Positions 9,094-16,753 of a DNA stretch of 64,000 bases are shown piece by piece. The translations under genes were made by a program, and so were the position numbers. Numbering within the stretch: the stretch's first letter is position 1; each line of letters begins with the position of its first letter. The stretch lies in NCBI GenBank assembly GCA_963727465.1, contig CAVSGL010000012.1, positions 186,001 through 250,000 of the forward strand, read 5' to 3'. The notes under the pieces are model-generated. The model was not told the DNA's origin. It made no database searches and worked only from the letters and a program-made list of their open reading frames with translations. This DNA comes from VRUE01 sp963727465. Lineage in GTDB: Bacteria; Actinomycetota; Thermoleophilia; Solirubrobacterales; 70-9.

Positions 9094-9124
9094 CGATCCC
9101 GGTGGGAGCCCCCCACCGGGATCG
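9094..9124. terminator. Bidirectional terminator hairpin
   Basis: A perfect 13-bp stem (CGATCCCGGTGGG with its complement) around a five-base loop, between the convergent MMPL and SnoaL-like genes. No long T run, as is usual at this GC. Confidence 0.7.
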
Positions 9125-9132
9125 GTTCGCGT

Positions 9133-9510
9133 TCAGAGCAGCTTCGCCGCCTTGGCGCTGTCGGCGTGGAACTCTCCGCGGACGACCTTCCCGTCCGCGT
9201 CGAACTTCATCACGTGGGCGAACGGCGAGTCGAAGCTCCCCTTGTCGTTGCCGGCGCGCTGGGTGCCGAGCACGACGACCGTGTCGCCGCCGTCGATGAA
9301 CTCGCTCGGCTCGACGCTGAACGACGACCAGTAGTTGGGGATCTGGGCGAAATTGGCCATGATCGCGTCTCGGCCATTCGTCTCTCCGCCGAGCGGCAGC
9401 TCGTCCGAGGTGACCCAGACGGCGTCCTCGGCGAAGTCGTCCTTCAGCGCTTCCAGGTCGCCGCGACCGAACGCCTCGTAGGCGGATCGGGCGGTGTCGA
9501 CGTTTGACAT
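9133..9510 (-). CDS. SnoaL/NTF2-like fold protein
   Basis: 125 residues. The start has a strong AAGGAGG ribosome binding site, unusual here where many genes seem leaderless. The pattern VDTARSAYEAFGRGDLEAL, then DAVW, NGRDAIMANF and FIDGGDTVVVLG is that of the SnoaL-like/ketosteroid-isomerase superfamily of small cone-shaped enzymes or binding proteins. No assured catalytic residue can be assigned, and many family members are of unknown function. It stands alone. Confidence 0.8.
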   Translation of the reverse strand: MSNVDTARSAYEAFGRGDLEALKDDFAEDAVWVTSDELPLGGETNGRDAIMANFAQIPNYWSSFSVEPSEFIDGGDTVVVLGTQRAGNDKGSFDSPFAHVMKFDADGKVVRGEFHADSAKAAKLL

Positions 9511-9610
9511 GGCTCCTCCTTCTGTCGAAACGGACCCTGCCCGACTTCGAAGCTAGCGCGACTCGTCCGCGTGCACAAGGGCAGCGCGCCGCGCGGGCAC
9601 GGCGAGGCGC

Positions 9611-9616
9611 TACATT
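9611..9616 (+). promoter_or_regulatory. -10 box before aminotransferase gene
   Basis: TACATT ends nine bases before the ATG at 9626, giving a leader of zero to three bases. Confidence 0.45.
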
Positions 9617-9625
9617 GGACGAGCC

Positions 9626-10870
9626 ATGGCGAGCGGTCCGGCTGCGCCGGCGCACACGTCCCTGTCCCAGCCCTACGGGTCGCTGGAGGAGACGGTTGCG
9701 GCCTTCGCCGGGCACGTCAATCCCGGCAAGGCGGCGTTCTTCGCCGAGAACGGGCTCGAGCTGGTCATGGGCGCGCGCGAGGGGATCCGCTTCGAGGACG
9801 CCTTCAGCGGCCGCTCCTACATCAACTGCCACTGCAACGGCGGGGTCTTCAACCTCGGCCACCGCCCGCCGCGGGTGGTCGACGCGGTGCGCGACGCGCT
9901 CGGCGAGCTCGACGCCGGCAACCACCACCTGATCTCCGGCTGGCGGGCGAAGCTCGCCGAGCGGCTCGCCGAGACGACCGGCGGCCGCCTGAGCGGCGCC
10001 GTCTTCGCGGTCGCGGGCGGCGAGGCGATCGAGCTGGCGCTGAAGCTGGCCCGCGGCCACACCGGCCGCCAGGGCATCGTCAGCGCCGCGGGCGGCTACC
10101 ACGGGCACACCGGGCTGGCGCTGGCGGCGGGCGACCCGGCCTACCGCGACCCGTTCGGCCCCAACCTGCCGGGCTTCGTCCAGGTCCCCTACAACGACCC
10201 GACGGCGCTGCGCGCGGCCGTCGACGAGAGCACCGCGGCGGTGATCCTCGAGTCGATCCCGGCCACGCTCGGCTTTCCGATGCCCGAGCCGGGCTACCTC
10301 GCGGCGGTCGCGGCGCGTTGCCGCGAGGTCGGCGCGCTGTTGATCCTCGACGAGGTGCAGACCGGGCTCGGGCGCACCGGCAGCGTCTGGTACTACGAGC
10401 AGGAGGACGTCGAGCCCGACATGCTGATCGCCGCCAAGGGGCTCTCGGGCGGCGTCTACCCGATCGCGGCGACCCTGATGACGGCGGAGCTGCTCGACTT
10501 CTTCCGCGAGCACCCGTTCGTCCACGTCTCCACCTTCGGCGGCGCCGAGCCCGGCTGCGTCGCCGCGCTCGCGGTGCTCGACGTCGTCACCGAGCCGGCC
10601 TTCCTCGCGCGCGTGCGCACGGTCGGCGAGCGCTTCGGCGAGGCCTTCGCCGGGCTGCCGTTCGAGCTGCGGCGGCGGGGGATGACGATGGGCTTCAAGT
10701 TCGGCGACCCGGCGGGGGGGTTCGAGGCGATGCGGCGGATCGTCGCGGCCGGCATCCTCGCCGTCGCCGCCAACAACGACCCCTCGGTGCTCCAGTTCAA
10801 GCCGCCGCTGATCGTCAGCGACGACGAGGTCGAGGAGATCGTCGCGATCGTGCGAGGGGTTTTCGGCTGA
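9626..10870 (+). CDS. Class III PLP-dependent aminotransferase
   Basis: 414 residues of fold-type I. Typical stations: CHCNGGVFNLGHRPPRVV near the start, the cofactor-binding GGEAIELALKLAR, the LLILDEVQTGLGRTG block with the PLP-contacting Asp, and the Schiff-base Lys at K271 in IAAKGLSGG. The family covers ornithine, acetylornithine, GABA and omega-amino acid aminotransferases. The sequence alone does not choose the substrate. It overlaps the next gene by four bases, so the unknown partner is probably made in step with it. Confidence 0.88.
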   Translation: MASGPAAPAHTSLSQPYGSLEETVAAFAGHVNPGKAAFFAENGLELVMGAREGIRFEDAFSGRSYINCHCNGGVFNLGHRPPRVVDAVRDALGELDAGNHHLISGWRAKLAERLAETTGGRLSGAVFAVAGGEAIELALKLARGHTGRQGIVSAAGGYHGHTGLALAAGDPAYRDPFGPNLPGFVQVPYNDPTALRAAVDESTAAVILESIPATLGFPMPEPGYLAAVAARCREVGALLILDEVQTGLGRTGSVWYYEQEDVEPDMLIAAKGLSGGVYPIAATLMTAELLDFFREHPFVHVSTFGGAEPGCVAALAVLDVVTEPAFLARVRTVGERFGEAFAGLPFELRRRGMTMGFKFGDPAGGFEAMRRIVAAGILAVAANNDPSVLQFKPPLIVSDDEVEEIVAIVRGVFG

Positions 10871-11745
10871 TCGAGCAGGCCGAGCTGGCGCGGCTCGACG
10901 CGGCCGTGCGACGGGCGCTGGCCCGCGGCGACGAGGGCGAGCTGAACGTCGTCGGCTACGGCGAGATCTCGCTCGGCGTCGGCTGGCCGCCGGATGAGCC
11001 GCGCCTGGTCGCCAAGCGGATGCCGCCGTTCCGCGACCTGGCCGCGTTCGAGGCCTACCGCGGGGCGGTCGCCGACTACATCGGCCGGCTCGAGCACGGC
11101 GGGATGCGGGTGCTGGAGACCGAGGTGCGGCCGGTCGAGGGGGAGGGCGGTTCGGTGGTCGCCTACGCGCTTCAGCCGCTGTTGCCGGCCGCGTCGCTCG
11201 GCCCGCCGGTTCTCGCCGCGGCCGGCCCCGAGGCCGGGCACCCGCTGGCCGAACGCATCGTCGACGCGACGCTCTCCCTCGTCGGCCCGGAGCTGGGGCT
11301 CGACCCGCAGCTCGCCAACTGGTCCTGGCTCGGCGGCGAGGCGGTCTTCTTCGACGTCACCACGCCCTTCCTGCGCGACGAGCGGGGCCGCGACCGGATG
11401 GACTTCGAGGTGCTGCTGGCGGCCTTTCCGCGCCCGCTGCGCGGCGCGCTTCGTCGCTTCGTCGCCCCCGGGATCATCGCCCAGTACCACGACCCGCGGG
11501 TCGCCCTGATCGACGCCTGCGCCAACCTGATCAAGGAGCGCCTCGAGGCCTGGATCCCGGTCTTCCTGGCGCTCGCGGCGCCGCGCCTGGAGCGCCCGGT
11601 CGAGGCCGAGGAGGTGCGCCGCTACTACCGTTCCGACTCCCGCACCTGGAGCTGGATCCAGCGGCTGCGCCGGGCCGACCGCGGCTGGCACCGGCTGCGC
11701 GGCCGGACCTACCCCTTCCTGATCCCGGGCGAGATCGAGCGCTGA
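10867..11745 (+). CDS. Unknown protein coupled to the aminotransferase
   Basis: About 292 residues. There is no ATG, GTG or TTG near the 5' end. The likely start is CTG at 10867, which overlaps the upstream stop as CTGA and has GAGGGG (10854-10859) seven bases before it. The next usual start is GTG 10906. The protein has a compact pattern (LNVVGYGEISLGVGW, LVAKRMPPFRDLAAFEAY, later LANWSWLGGEAVFFDVTTPFLRD and PGIIAQYHDPRVALIDACANL) that recalls kinase-like phosphotransferase folds: a Lys after a beta strand, and Asn/Asp pairs later. I could not name the family. It probably acts on or with the aminotransferase product. Confidence 0.7.
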   Translation: MIEQAELARLDAAVRRALARGDEGELNVVGYGEISLGVGWPPDEPRLVAKRMPPFRDLAAFEAYRGAVADYIGRLEHGGMRVLETEVRPVEGEGGSVVAYALQPLLPAASLGPPVLAAAGPEAGHPLAERIVDATLSLVGPELGLDPQLANWSWLGGEAVFFDVTTPFLRDERGRDRMDFEVLLAAFPRPLRGALRRFVAPGIIAQYHDPRVALIDACANLIKERLEAWIPVFLALAAPRLERPVEAEEVRRYYRSDSRTWSWIQRLRRADRGWHRLRGRTYPFLIPGEIER

Positions 11746-11776
11746 GCCGGCATCGGCGTGCCGGCGCGCGCCGCAC

Positions 11777-11782
11777 TAATCT
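11777..11782 (+). promoter_or_regulatory. -10 box of leaderless thioredoxin gene
   Basis: TAATCT lies seven bases before the ATG at 11790. Confidence 0.5.
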
Positions 11783-11789
11783 CCCGGAT

Positions 11790-12527
11790 ATGGCGATCGA
11801 CGTGACCGAGGCGAGCTTCGCCCAGGAGGTGATCGAGCGCTCGCGCAGGACCCCCGTGGTGGTCGATTTCTGGGCCGAGTGGTGCGGTCCCTGCCGCACG
11901 CTGAGCCCGGCGCTGGAGGCGGCGGAGAAGGCGCGCGAAGGCAAGGTCGTGCTGGCCAAGGTCGACGTCGACTCCAACCAGGCGCTGGCGGCGCGCTACC
12001 GGGTGCAGGGCATCCCGGCGGTGAAGGCCTTCCGCGACGGCAAGGTCGCGAACGAATTCGTCGGCGCCGTCCCGAAGGCGAAGGTCGAGGAGATGTTCGA
12101 CTCGCTCGTCCCCTCGCGCGCCGACGAGCTGCTCGCCAAGGGCGACGAGCTCTCGCTGCGCGAGGCGGCGGAACTGGAGCCGCGCCGCGCCGACATCGCC
12201 GTCGCCCTGGCGCGGGCGCGGCTCGAGCGCGGCGCCGAAGAGGACGCGCTGGCCGCGGTCGAGGCCTTCGAGGGTGATTTCGGCGCCGAGGGGATCGCCG
12301 CCCGCGTGCGCCTGGTCAAGCGCGGCGTCGGCGCCGAGGCGTTCGCGGCGCTCGACCGCGGCGAGCGCGAGGCGGCGCTCGACGCGCTGATCGGCGAGAT
12401 CGGCGGCGCCGACGAGGACACGCGCGAGGACCTGCGCAAGGCGATCGTCGGCGTCCTCAGTGGGCTCGACCCCACGGACCCGATCGGCCCGAAGTACCGC
12501 AAGCGCCTCTCGGCCGCGCTCTACTGA
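11790..12527 (+). CDS. CnoX/YbbN-like thioredoxin with TPR-like tail
   Basis: 245 residues. Residues 1-105 form a thioredoxin domain with the active site W31-C-G-P-C35 and the cis-Pro in QGIPAVKAF. Residues 110-245 are a helical, Ala/Glu/Arg-rich region with tetratricopeptide character (AAELEPRRADIAVALARARLE and similar). This two-part layout is that of CnoX (YbbN), a redox-linked chaperone that hands clients to GroEL or DnaK. Here the CXXC pair is complete, so thiol-disulfide activity is likely. A leaderless start fits. It is monocistronic. Confidence 0.85.
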   Translation: MAIDVTEASFAQEVIERSRRTPVVVDFWAEWCGPCRTLSPALEAAEKAREGKVVLAKVDVDSNQALAARYRVQGIPAVKAFRDGKVANEFVGAVPKAKVEEMFDSLVPSRADELLAKGDELSLREAAELEPRRADIAVALARARLERGAEEDALAAVEAFEGDFGAEGIAARVRLVKRGVGAEAFAALDRGEREAALDALIGEIGGADEDTREDLRKAIVGVLSGLDPTDPIGPKYRKRLSAALY

Positions 12528-12528
12528 C

Positions 12529-12575
12529 GCAGACGCGTCGCAAAGAAGTCACTTTGTGCGCGCCATGCGTGCGTC
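12529..12575 (+). terminator. Nested hairpin after the CnoX-like gene
   Basis: GACGCA pairs with TGCGTC on the outside, and GCAAAG with CTTTG inside. It ends about ten bases before the -10 box of the next gene, so it may separate the two transcripts. Confidence 0.45.
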
Positions 12576-12584
12576 GCGTCCGCC

Positions 12585-12590
12585 TACGGT
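12585..12590 (+). promoter_or_regulatory. -10 box of small membrane protein pair
   Basis: TACGGT lies six bases before the ATG at 12597. Confidence 0.5.
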
Positions 12591-12596
12591 CGGAGC

Positions 12597-12812
12597 ATGG
12601 TTCCGTCTGCTGGGTTGCCGAATTTCGCCGAGCCCGATCTGATCGGGTTCGGAGCGGTGCTGGGTGCGGCACTTGCCCGTACCGTCGCCTGGCTGCTCGG
12701 CTATGATGATGACAAAGGCATTCGGTGGGCAGTTAACGGAGGCTACTGCGGAACCGTCGTCGCCCTCGCCGTGTACTTGATCGTCAACCTCTTGGAAGTG
12801 GGTCTTTCATGA
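12597..12812 (+). CDS. Small membrane protein, unknown
   Basis: 71 residues with two predicted membrane helices (about residues 16-34 and 49-69), joined by a charged turn YDDDKGIRW. Not recognised. The leaderless -10 box and the ATGA overlap with a second tiny membrane protein support a real two-gene unit. Confidence 0.55.
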   Translation: MVPSAGLPNFAEPDLIGFGAVLGAALARTVAWLLGYDDDKGIRWAVNGGYCGTVVALAVYLIVNLLEVGLS

Positions 12813-13030
12813 AGCGATTCGTTTGGCCGATTGCTCTGTTCATTGCCTTGATGGGTGTGGCGGCAATCCTTGTCTTGTCGGATCTGCATGGATGGAGCGG
12901 CTCTGCCACCACCTGGGCCTTGACGGCAGTCCTGGGCGCCCCGACCGTCGTCGATATCGCGGCAGTCCGCTTGCGAAGGCGAGCCGCCCGGCGTCGCGAA
13001 AGCGGTGGGGCAGCCCACCCGGCAAAGTAG
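12809..13030 (+). CDS. Small membrane protein, unknown
   Basis: 73 residues: two helices (about residues 5-24 and 33-53), then a strongly basic tail with RLRRRAARRRE. The ATGA overlap couples it to the preceding 71-residue protein. The basic tail should lie in the cytoplasm. No family recognised. A second pair of tiny membrane proteins occurs at 51390-51711. Confidence 0.55.
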   Translation: MKRFVWPIALFIALMGVAAILVLSDLHGWSGSATTWALTAVLGAPTVVDIAAVRLRRRAARRRESGGAAHPAK

Positions 13031-13075
13031 CCGGAGGGACAGGAGGCAGCCGAGCCGAGGGCGAATATTCGGGGG

Positions 13076-14503
13076 ATGAGCCCGCCCCCGCCGCGCAAGC
13101 CCCGCCCGCCGCTGCCAGCCGGCCCGTTCCTGGTCGTCGGGCTGGCCCGCTCGGGTTGCGCCGCCGCGCGCCTCCTCGCCGCGCGGGGGGAGCGGGTGCG
13201 CGGGGCCGATTCCGGTCATCCCGAAGCGGCGGCAGGGTTGGCGGGGGAGGGCGTCGAAGTTGCCCTGGATACGGATGGACTGGCTCAGCTCGAGGGCACG
13301 CGGACCGTCGTCAAGAGCCCCGGCGTGCCCCGGGAGGCGCCGGTGATCGCTGCCGCGCTGGAGCGCGGCGTCGACGTGATCGGCGAGCTCGAGCTCGCCT
13401 GGCGGGCGATCCCCAACCGCTTCCTCGCCGTGACCGGAACCAACGGCAAGACGACCACGGTCGAGCTGCTCGGCCACGTCTACCGCGCCGCCGGCGAGCC
13501 GGTCGCCGTCGCCGGCAACGTCGGCACGCCGCTCGCCTCGCTGCCCGGCGAGCTCGACCCGGCGGCGACGGTGGTCTGCGAGGCCTCCAGCTTCCAGCTC
13601 GAGGACACCGCCCGCTTCGCCCCCGAGTGCGGCGTCTTCCTCAACCTCGCGCCCGACCACCTCGACCGCCACCGCGACCTCGGCGCCTACCTCGCGGCGA
13701 AGCTGCGCATCTTCGCCAACCAGGGCAACGACGACGTCGCCGTCTACAACGCCGACGACCCGGCGCTCGCCGGCGCCGACCTCGGCGGCTGCGCCCGCCG
13801 CGTCGCCTTCTCGACATCAATGCCCTCGCCCTCCCGCACGCGCGAAGAATCAGACCGTGACGCGCGTGCGTCCGGGCTCGGGATTCGACCTCATGGTGAT
13901 GTCTGGCTTCATGCCGGCACGATCTTCTACGACGGCGAGCCGCTGCTGGCCGCCCCCGAGCTCGGCATCGTCGGCGAGCACAACGTCGCCAACGCGATGG
14001 CGGCGGCGACGGCGGCGCTGGCGATGGGCCTCGACCGCGACGCGGTGCGCGAGGGCCTGCGCAGCTTCGCCGGCGTTCCCCACCGGCTCGAGCCCGTGCG
14101 CGAGCGCGGCGGGGTGCGCTTCGTCAACGACTCGAAGGCGACCAACGTCGCCTCGGCCGTGGTCGGGATCTCCGCCTTCGAGGGCGGCGTGCACGCGATC
14201 CTCGGCGGCAGCGAGAAGGACGAGCCGTTCGCGCCCCTGGTCGAGCCCGTGCGCGGGCGCTGCGCCGCCTGCTACCTGATCGGCGCGACCGCCGACCGGC
14301 TCGCCGCCGAGCTGGCGCCCGACCTGCTCGAGGGCGTCGAGATCCACCGTTGCGCCGATCTCGAGGACGCCGTGCGGCGCGCCGCGGCCGCCGCGCGGCC
14401 GGGCGAGGTCGTGCTGCTCTCGCCCGCCTGCGCCAGCTTCGACGCCTTCGAGAACTTCGAACGGCGCGGCGACCGCTTCCGCGAGATCGTCGGGGCGCTG
14501 TGA
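13076..14503 (+). CDS. murD: UDP-MurNAc-L-Ala:D-Glu ligase
   Basis: MurD adds D-glutamate to UDP-MurNAc-L-alanine in the cytoplasm. 475 residues, longer than the usual 440-460. Visible: N-terminal Rossmann motif VVGLARSGCAAARLL, ATP P-loop VTGTNGKTTTVELLG, the carbamylated-Lys region (ASSFQLEDT), NLAPDHLDRH, and C-terminal FVNDSKATN and LGGSEKD. Between VAFS (about residue 244) and DVWLHAG (about 278) lies an extra Ser/Arg/Glu-rich stretch, encoded by an inverted repeat. An AATATT box six bases before the ATG may drive the operon. Its end overlaps ftsW (GTGA). Confidence 0.95.
   Translation: MSPPPPRKPRPPLPAGPFLVVGLARSGCAAARLLAARGERVRGADSGHPEAAAGLAGEGVEVALDTDGLAQLEGTRTVVKSPGVPREAPVIAAALERGVDVIGELELAWRAIPNRFLAVTGTNGKTTTVELLGHVYRAAGEPVAVAGNVGTPLASLPGELDPAATVVCEASSFQLEDTARFAPECGVFLNLAPDHLDRHRDLGAYLAAKLRIFANQGNDDVAVYNADDPALAGADLGGCARRVAFSTSMPSPSRTREESDRDARASGLGIRPHGDVWLHAGTIFYDGEPLLAAPELGIVGEHNVANAMAAATAALAMGLDRDAVREGLRSFAGVPHRLEPVRERGGVRFVNDSKATNVASAVVGISAFEGGVHAILGGSEKDEPFAPLVEPVRGRCAACYLIGATADRLAAELAPDLLEGVEIHRCADLEDAVRRAAAAARPGEVVLLSPACASFDAFENFERRGDRFREIVGAL
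13813..13903. repeat. Nested inverted repeat inside murD
   Basis: GACATCA (13813-13819) pairs with TGATGTC (13897-13903), and CGCACGCGCG (13835-13844) with CGCGCGTGCG (13861-13870). It codes in frame for about 30 residues absent from the usual MurD alignment. Confidence 0.5.
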
Positions 14504-15753
14504 GGAAGACCGAGTACAACCTGCTGCTCACGGCGACCCTCTGCCTGCTCGCGCTCGGCGCGGTGATGGTCTTCTCGGCCAGCTCGACCACCCGGATCCT
14601 CAACGACGGCGGCCTTTCCGACAGCGCCTTCTACCTGAAGCGCACGCTGCTCTTCGGCGCGGTCGGGCTGGCGATCATGCACCTGACCGCGCGGCACGGG
14701 CTGGCGACGATCCGCCGGCTGACGCCGGCGATCCTCGCCGTCTCGATGCTCCTCCTGCTCGCGGTGCTGTTCGGCGGCAGCACCGTCAACGGCTCCAGCC
14801 GCTGGATCGGGCCGAGCTTCATCCAGCTACAGCCGTCCGAGCTGGCGAAGGTGGCGCTGATCCTCTACGGCGCCGACCTGCTGGCGCGCAAGCCGAAGCG
14901 GGCGCGGACGATCGAGGGGCTGATGCCGTTCCTGCTCGTCGTCGGCGCCGCCACGCTGCTGATCGTCGCCGAGCCCGACCTGGGCACGGCGATGGTCGTC
15001 GCCTTCGCCGTCGCGGCGACCCTGATCGCGGCCGGGATGCGGATCCGCGACCTCGCCGTGATCGCCGCCGTGCTCGCCTTCTTCGGCCTGCTGATGACGG
15101 TGGTCGAGCCCTACCGGATGGCCCGCCTGACCGGCTTCCTCAACCCCGGCGCGGACGCCAGCGGCGCCGGCTTCCAGGCGGCGCAGGCGAAGATCGCGCT
15201 TGGCTCCGGCGGGCTCTTCGGCGTCGGCATCGGCAACGGCGTGCAGAAGGCCTTCTACCTGCCCGAGGCGCACACCGACATGATCTCGGCGGTGATCGGC
15301 GAGGAGCTCGGCCTGGTCGGCATCCTCGGCGTCGTCGGCCTCTTCGGCCTCTTCGGCTACGCCGGTCTCCAGGTGGCGAAGAAGGCCCGCGACAACTACG
15401 GCAAGCTGCTCGTCGCCGGGCTGACCTCGCTGGTCCTCGTGCAGGCGACGATCAACCTCTTCGCGGTGATGGGCCTGGCGCCGCTGACCGGCGTGCCGCT
15501 GCCCTTCGTCTCCTATGGCAACAGCAGCCTGATGGCGACCCTGTTCGCGGTTGGGCTGATCCTCAACGTCGCCCGCGGGGGGACCGCCCGCGCTGGCAAA
15601 CTGCGCGTCGTCGAGGGCGGTCGCAAATCCGCCCGTGGAAGGAGCCGAACGAAGAGTGGATCCGCCAAGCGCGGTCAGAGTGGTGGTCGCAGCCGGGGGA
15701 ACGGCCGGGCACGTCGTGCCGGCCATGGCGGTCGCCGACGAGCTTCGGGCTAG
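14500..15753 (+). CDS. ftsW: SEDS peptidoglycan polymerase, cell division
   Basis: FtsW polymerises lipid II at the septum with its partner PBP. 417 residues. The GTG start overlaps the murD stop. About ten membrane helices, with SEDS signatures GSSRWIGPSFIQLQPSE, AEPDLGTA, the extracellular loop DMISAVIGEELGL and the final GVPLPFVSYGNSS. After the last helix comes a very basic tail of about 50 residues (KSARGRSRTKS and following), presumably cytoplasmic. The last 98 bases of this tail overlap the murG reading frame, unlike the four-base overlaps around it. Confidence 0.95.
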   Translation: MRKTEYNLLLTATLCLLALGAVMVFSASSTTRILNDGGLSDSAFYLKRTLLFGAVGLAIMHLTARHGLATIRRLTPAILAVSMLLLLAVLFGGSTVNGSSRWIGPSFIQLQPSELAKVALILYGADLLARKPKRARTIEGLMPFLLVVGAATLLIVAEPDLGTAMVVAFAVAATLIAAGMRIRDLAVIAAVLAFFGLLMTVVEPYRMARLTGFLNPGADASGAGFQAAQAKIALGSGGLFGVGIGNGVQKAFYLPEAHTDMISAVIGEELGLVGILGVVGLFGLFGYAGLQVAKKARDNYGKLLVAGLTSLVLVQATINLFAVMGLAPLTGVPLPFVSYGNSSLMATLFAVGLILNVARGGTARAGKLRVVEGGRKSARGRSRTKSGSAKRGQSGGRSRGNGRARRAGHGGRRRASG

Positions 15754-16753
15754 CGGCGCCGAGGTGTCCTTCCTCGGCACGCGCGAGCGGATCGAGGCCG
15801 ACCTGGCGCCGGCGGCCGGTTACGAGATCGACTTCCTAAAGGTGCGCGGCATCGATCGCTCCAGTCGCCTGCGCGCGGCGCTGGCCGGCGTCGAGGCGCT
15901 CGTCGCGGTCGGCACGGCGCTGCGCGTGCTCTGGCGCCGCCGGCCCGACGTGGTCATGGGCGGCGGCGGCTTCGTCGCCGGTCCCGCCGGCCTGGCGGCG
16001 GCGCTGTTGCGCATCCCGCTGGTGCTGACCGAGGCCGACAGCCACCTCGGCCTCGCCAACCGCCTGCTGGCCCGCGCCGCGCGCCGCGTGTGCCTCTCCT
16101 TCCCGATCGCCGGGCGCGACGGCGAGCGCTACGAGGTCACCGGGCGGCCCGTGCCGGCCGCCGTGCTCGCCGCCGGCCGGGACGCGGCGCGCGAGCGCTT
16201 CGGGATCGCCCCGGAGGCGCGCTGCCTGCTGGTGATGGGGGGGAGCCAGGGCGCGCGCTCGGTCAACGAGTGCGCGATCGCGGCGCTGGCCGAGCGCGGG
16301 GGGCGCGACTTCGACGTGATCCACCTGGCGGGCCGCCGCGACTTCGAGGCGCTCGAGGATCGCCTCGCCGAGGCGCCCCACAACGAGCGCTACACGCTGC
16401 TCGCCTACGAGCCCGACCTCGGCGACTGCCTCGCCGCCTGCGACCTGGTGCTGGGCCGCTCCGGCGGTTCGATCTTCGAGCTGACGGCTGCCGGCCGCCC
16501 GGCGATCCTCGTGCCCTACCCGCACGCCGCCGCCGGCCACCAGGAGAGCAACGCCGCCTGGATGGCCGAGGCCGGCGCCGCCACCGTGATCCGCGACGAC
16601 GAGCTCGACGCGGGGCGCCTGCGGGACGCGATCGCCGCGCTGCTCGGCGACGACGCCCGGCTGGCCGCGATGGCCGCGGCCTCGGCGCGGCTGGCCAAGC
16701 CCGACGCCGCCCGCCTGATCGCCAACGAGGTCCTCGCGGCGGTGGCCCCATGA
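15656..16753 (+). CDS. murG: Lipid II synthase (GlcNAc transferase)
   Basis: MurG moves GlcNAc onto lipid I at the inner face of the membrane. 365 residues from the GTG at 15656, preceded by AAGGAG at 15639-15644. An upstream GTG at 15635 is possible. Key motifs: VVAAGGTAGHVVPAMAVA (first G loop), GGGGFVAGPAGLAA, LVMGGSQGARSVNE (second G loop), and the UDP-binding SGGSIFELTAAGRPAILVP. Its 5' end lies inside the ftsW tail, and its stop overlaps murC (ATGA). Confidence 0.95.
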   Translation: MDPPSAVRVVVAAGGTAGHVVPAMAVADELRASGAEVSFLGTRERIEADLAPAAGYEIDFLKVRGIDRSSRLRAALAGVEALVAVGTALRVLWRRRPDVVMGGGGFVAGPAGLAAALLRIPLVLTEADSHLGLANRLLARAARRVCLSFPIAGRDGERYEVTGRPVPAAVLAAGRDAARERFGIAPEARCLLVMGGSQGARSVNECAIAALAERGGRDFDVIHLAGRRDFEALEDRLAEAPHNERYTLLAYEPDLGDCLAACDLVLGRSGGSIFELTAAGRPAILVPYPHAAAGHQESNAAWMAEAGAATVIRDDELDAGRLRDAIAALLGDDARLAAMAAASARLAKPDAARLIANEVLAAVAP

